Of a stretch of 15,384 bases of DNA, positions 14,029 to 15,384 are shown in pieces (the stretch's first letter is position 1; each line of letters opens with the position of its first letter). The translations under genes were made by a program, and so were the position numbers. The stretch is from JBBRLG01 sp038231495 (lineage in GTDB: Bacteria; Planctomycetota; Planctomycetia; Gemmatales; Gemmataceae): positions 1 through 15,384 of the forward strand of contig JBBRLG010000103.1 in NCBI GenBank assembly GCA_038231495.1, in the 5' to 3' direction. Below the pieces are notes generated by a model that was not told the origin of the DNA, made no database searches, and saw nothing but the letters and a program-made list of their open reading frames with translations.

Positions 14029-15096
14029 CTATTTCGGCAGACCTTTATGTTCCCGGTCGACCACTGCCCCATTTTGATCGAAATAGATCTTCAAATAGCC
14101 ATTCCCGTTGATCCAGGTCCAGTGTTCGGCGGACGCCCTGCCGTTCGGTGCCACGACGTTTGCGACGGTTTTGTTGGTCGGCGGATCGTCCTTGGTGAAA
14201 AAGGTGATGCTGTTCTTGTCCGTCCCCGGGCCGAGCATGAACGCACCCATTTCCGTCATTTTGGAAGGGTTGCCACCGAGAACCGGCGGCGGTGGGTTGT
14301 TCGGAGGCGGGTTGTTCGGAGGCGGGTTGTTCGGCGGTCCTTGAGCGACTCCATTGCCGGTCCCGACGCGCGTTATTGTGCCGGTACGGGTCTTGAACTC
14401 GCCCACAATCATGCTCGATTTCCCATTGGCGAACGTCACGGTGATCGTGTTGCCACCCCGTTCCCAAATGAACGACTTGATGTTGGGCGCGTTGGGCGCG
14501 TTGGGCGCGAGCGGGTTGCCGCCGAAGCCGAAGGGGTTTTGCAAGTCGAGAATCTGCGTCGGCGTGCCGAGGACGGCTTGCACTTCGGCTTCGGACATGC
14601 CCATCCGCAACTTGTCGAAGTTGGCTTCGGTGATGGCATTGTTCACGCCGCCACTCATGACGTACCACAGGCCGCCGCCGCAGCCGAGGAGCAGCAAAAG
14701 GGCAACGCCGCCCCCGCCCGCGACCAAGAGCCAAAGCATCCCGCCGGATTTCTTCCGGGGCTGGTCCAAGTCTGCCGACCTTTTAGAGCGATTGCGCGCC
14801 GGGCGGTCGTCCACCTCGTCGTCCTCGTCATCATTGACCGCAACCACGTCAACGATGTCGTCGTCCTCTTCCACGGGCTGCGGCGCGGTTTTCTTGGGGG
14901 CCGCCTTGGCCTTCACGGGAGCCGTGGTGGTTGCCACCGGCTTCGCGGTCTTTGGGGCCGGTGTCGGTGGTTTGGCGGCGACGGGTTCCACGAGGAAGAC
15001 GTTCGCACAATTCTTGCACTTAACGTTCTTGCCCTTCATGGCGTCGGCGAGGTTGTACGGCTTCGCGCAATTGGGGCACGCGGTTTGGATTGGCAT
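14029..15096 (-). CDS. zinc-ribbon, single-pass membrane protein with BamE-like domain
   Basis: This 355-residue protein joins several parts. Residues 7-30 form a zinc ribbon of MJ0042 type (CPNC at 7-10, CKNC at 27-30). A Pro/Ala/Lys linker follows (about 38-75), then a strongly acidic stretch (76-98) and a basic cluster. Residues 119-147 are one hydrophobic segment (GMLWLLVAGGGGVALLLLLG). Next is a SmpA/BamE-like motif (157-180, FDKLRMGMSEAEVQAVLGTP), an NAP tripeptide repeat, a PPNNP pentapeptide repeat (254-271) and a strand-rich tail ending in EHWTWINGNGYLKIYFDQNG. The likely topology is zinc ribbon inside and BamE-like part outside. I start at ATG 15096 (MPIQTACPNC), because the 24-codon extension has no family feature; the ribosome binding site is weak. 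The combination is typical of large planctomycete proteins of unknown role, and no function can be assigned. Confidence 0.82.
   Translation of the reverse strand: MPIQTACPNCAKPYNLADAMKGKNVKCKNCANVFLVEPVAAKPPTPAPKTAKPVATTTAPVKAKAAPKKTAPQPVEEDDDIVDVVAVNDDEDDEVDDRPARNRSKRSADLDQPRKKSGGMLWLLVAGGGGVALLLLLGCGGGLWYVMSGGVNNAITEANFDKLRMGMSEAEVQAVLGTPTQILDLQNPFGFGGNPLAPNAPNAPNIKSFIWERGGNTITVTFANGKSSMIVGEFKTRTGTITRVGTGNGVAQGPPNNPPPNNPPPNNPPPPVLGGNPSKMTEMGAFMLGPGTDKNSITFFTKDDPPTNKTVANVVAPNGRASAEHWTWINGNGYLKIYFDQNGAVVDREHKGLPK
14291..14335. repeat. 15-bp tandem repeat, three copies, inside the zinc-ribbon gene
   Basis: Three units (14291-14305, 14306-14320, 14321-14335) of GGCGGGTTGTTCGGA with one difference in the first and one in the last. 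On the minus strand they encode a Pro/Asn pentapeptide repeat (PPNNP). The near-perfect DNA identity suggests recent slippage in a flexible linker. Confidence 0.85.
14482..14508. repeat. 9-bp tandem repeat, three perfect copies, inside the zinc-ribbon gene
   Basis: GTTGGGCGC is repeated three times without change and encodes Asn-Ala-Pro on the minus strand (residues 199-204 region, APNAPNAPN). It sits within the BamE-like domain, between its first strand and the FIWERGG strand, so it probably extends a surface loop. Confidence 0.85.
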
Positions 15097-15174
15097 GGTT
15101 TTCGATCCGCGAACATGATCAGGAAGGTTCGGCCTTTTTTTGAGGCCGCGCGGGCGACACCGGGGCAAGAGAGG

Positions 15175-15204
15175 ATTCTAACAATGCGACCGGTGCGTTG
15201 GGAA
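15175..15204 (-). promoter_or_regulatory. extended -10 promoter for the zinc-ribbon gene
   Basis: On the minus strand TGTTAGAAT (15183 down to 15175) is an extended -10 element, with a fair -35 TTCCCA (15204-15199) 18 nt upstream. Transcription would start near 15168 and give a leader of about 72 nt. That leader contains a 6-bp hairpin CGGCCT/AGGCCG (15130-15135 with 15143-15148). Confidence 0.45.
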
Positions 15205-15264
15205 GTGGTTTGTGGGACCGAATCGATTTTTTCTCCGGGTTCGAGTTCTACTGTGTCCGCTTGG

Positions 15265-15384
15265 CGAGCGGGGGGGGGGGGGGGGGACGGGGGGGGGGGG
15301 GAAGAAAAAAAAGGGAGGAAGCCGCCCCCACCCACCACCCCCACCCCCCGCCCCACCCACGATGTAACCCGGCCCAACCCAAAA
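15265..15384. other. homopolymer-rich contig end, probably sequencing or assembly artefact
   Basis: A run of 17 G (15270-15286), then AC, then 13 G (15289-15301), an A-rich stretch and a C-rich tail (15324-15356) are unlike the balanced GC-rich coding sequence elsewhere. Poly-G runs are a known failure product of two-colour sequencing chemistry. No gene or signal can be trusted here. Open frames in it encode only Gly/Pro-rich peptides. Confidence 0.7.

Overview
This 15.4-kb GC-rich window most likely comes from a planctomycete, probably near the Gemmataceae. The evidence is indirect: two DUF1501 proteins with twin-arginine leaders, a small cysteine-rich protein of planctomycete type, a zinc-ribbon/MJ0042-like membrane protein, a bacterial GH3-like protein, and dispersed palindromic intergenic repeats. 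No marker gene fixes the taxon. Ten genes cover almost all of the sequence. I see no rRNA, tRNA, CRISPR array, integrase, transposase, or recognisable defence or secondary-metabolite cluster.

Layout. A strong sigma70-like promoter and a hairpin-bearing leader precede an exported S41/PDZ protease (231-1904, +). A cytoplasmic protein with clear seven-fold beta-propeller periodicity follows 15 bp downstream (1920-2765, +). A divergent pair of DUF1501 genes comes next (2782-4230, -; 4495-5814, +), the second closed by a strong intrinsic terminator and a long palindromic repeat. Then a GH3-like protein (6092-7441, +) overlaps tail-to-tail by 101 nt with a DinG/XPD-type helicase (7341-9332, -) whose first iron-sulphur cysteine is a serine. 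Two small genes converge with a 6-nt overlap: a membrane-anchored protein (9425-9892, +) and a cysteine-rich protein (9887-10264, -).

A 241-bp nested palindrome (10281-10521) separates the cysteine-rich gene from an SppA-type signal peptide peptidase (10529-12328, -). SppA is divergent from a serine beta-lactamase-like (CubicO/class C) gene with a C-terminal DUF3471-like domain (12503-13987, +). Last is a zinc-ribbon, membrane-anchored, BamE-like protein (14029-15096, -). The final ~120 bases are homopolymer-rich and look like a low-quality contig end.

Together the genes read as ordinary chromosomal housekeeping and cell-envelope functions: three exported hydrolases or proteases, two exported DUF1501 proteins and one repair helicase. 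They do not form a single pathway. The most unusual content is in the non-coding palindromic repeats and in altered catalytic or ligand motifs (GH3-like, helicase, CubicO). I found no convincing undescribed multi-gene system.
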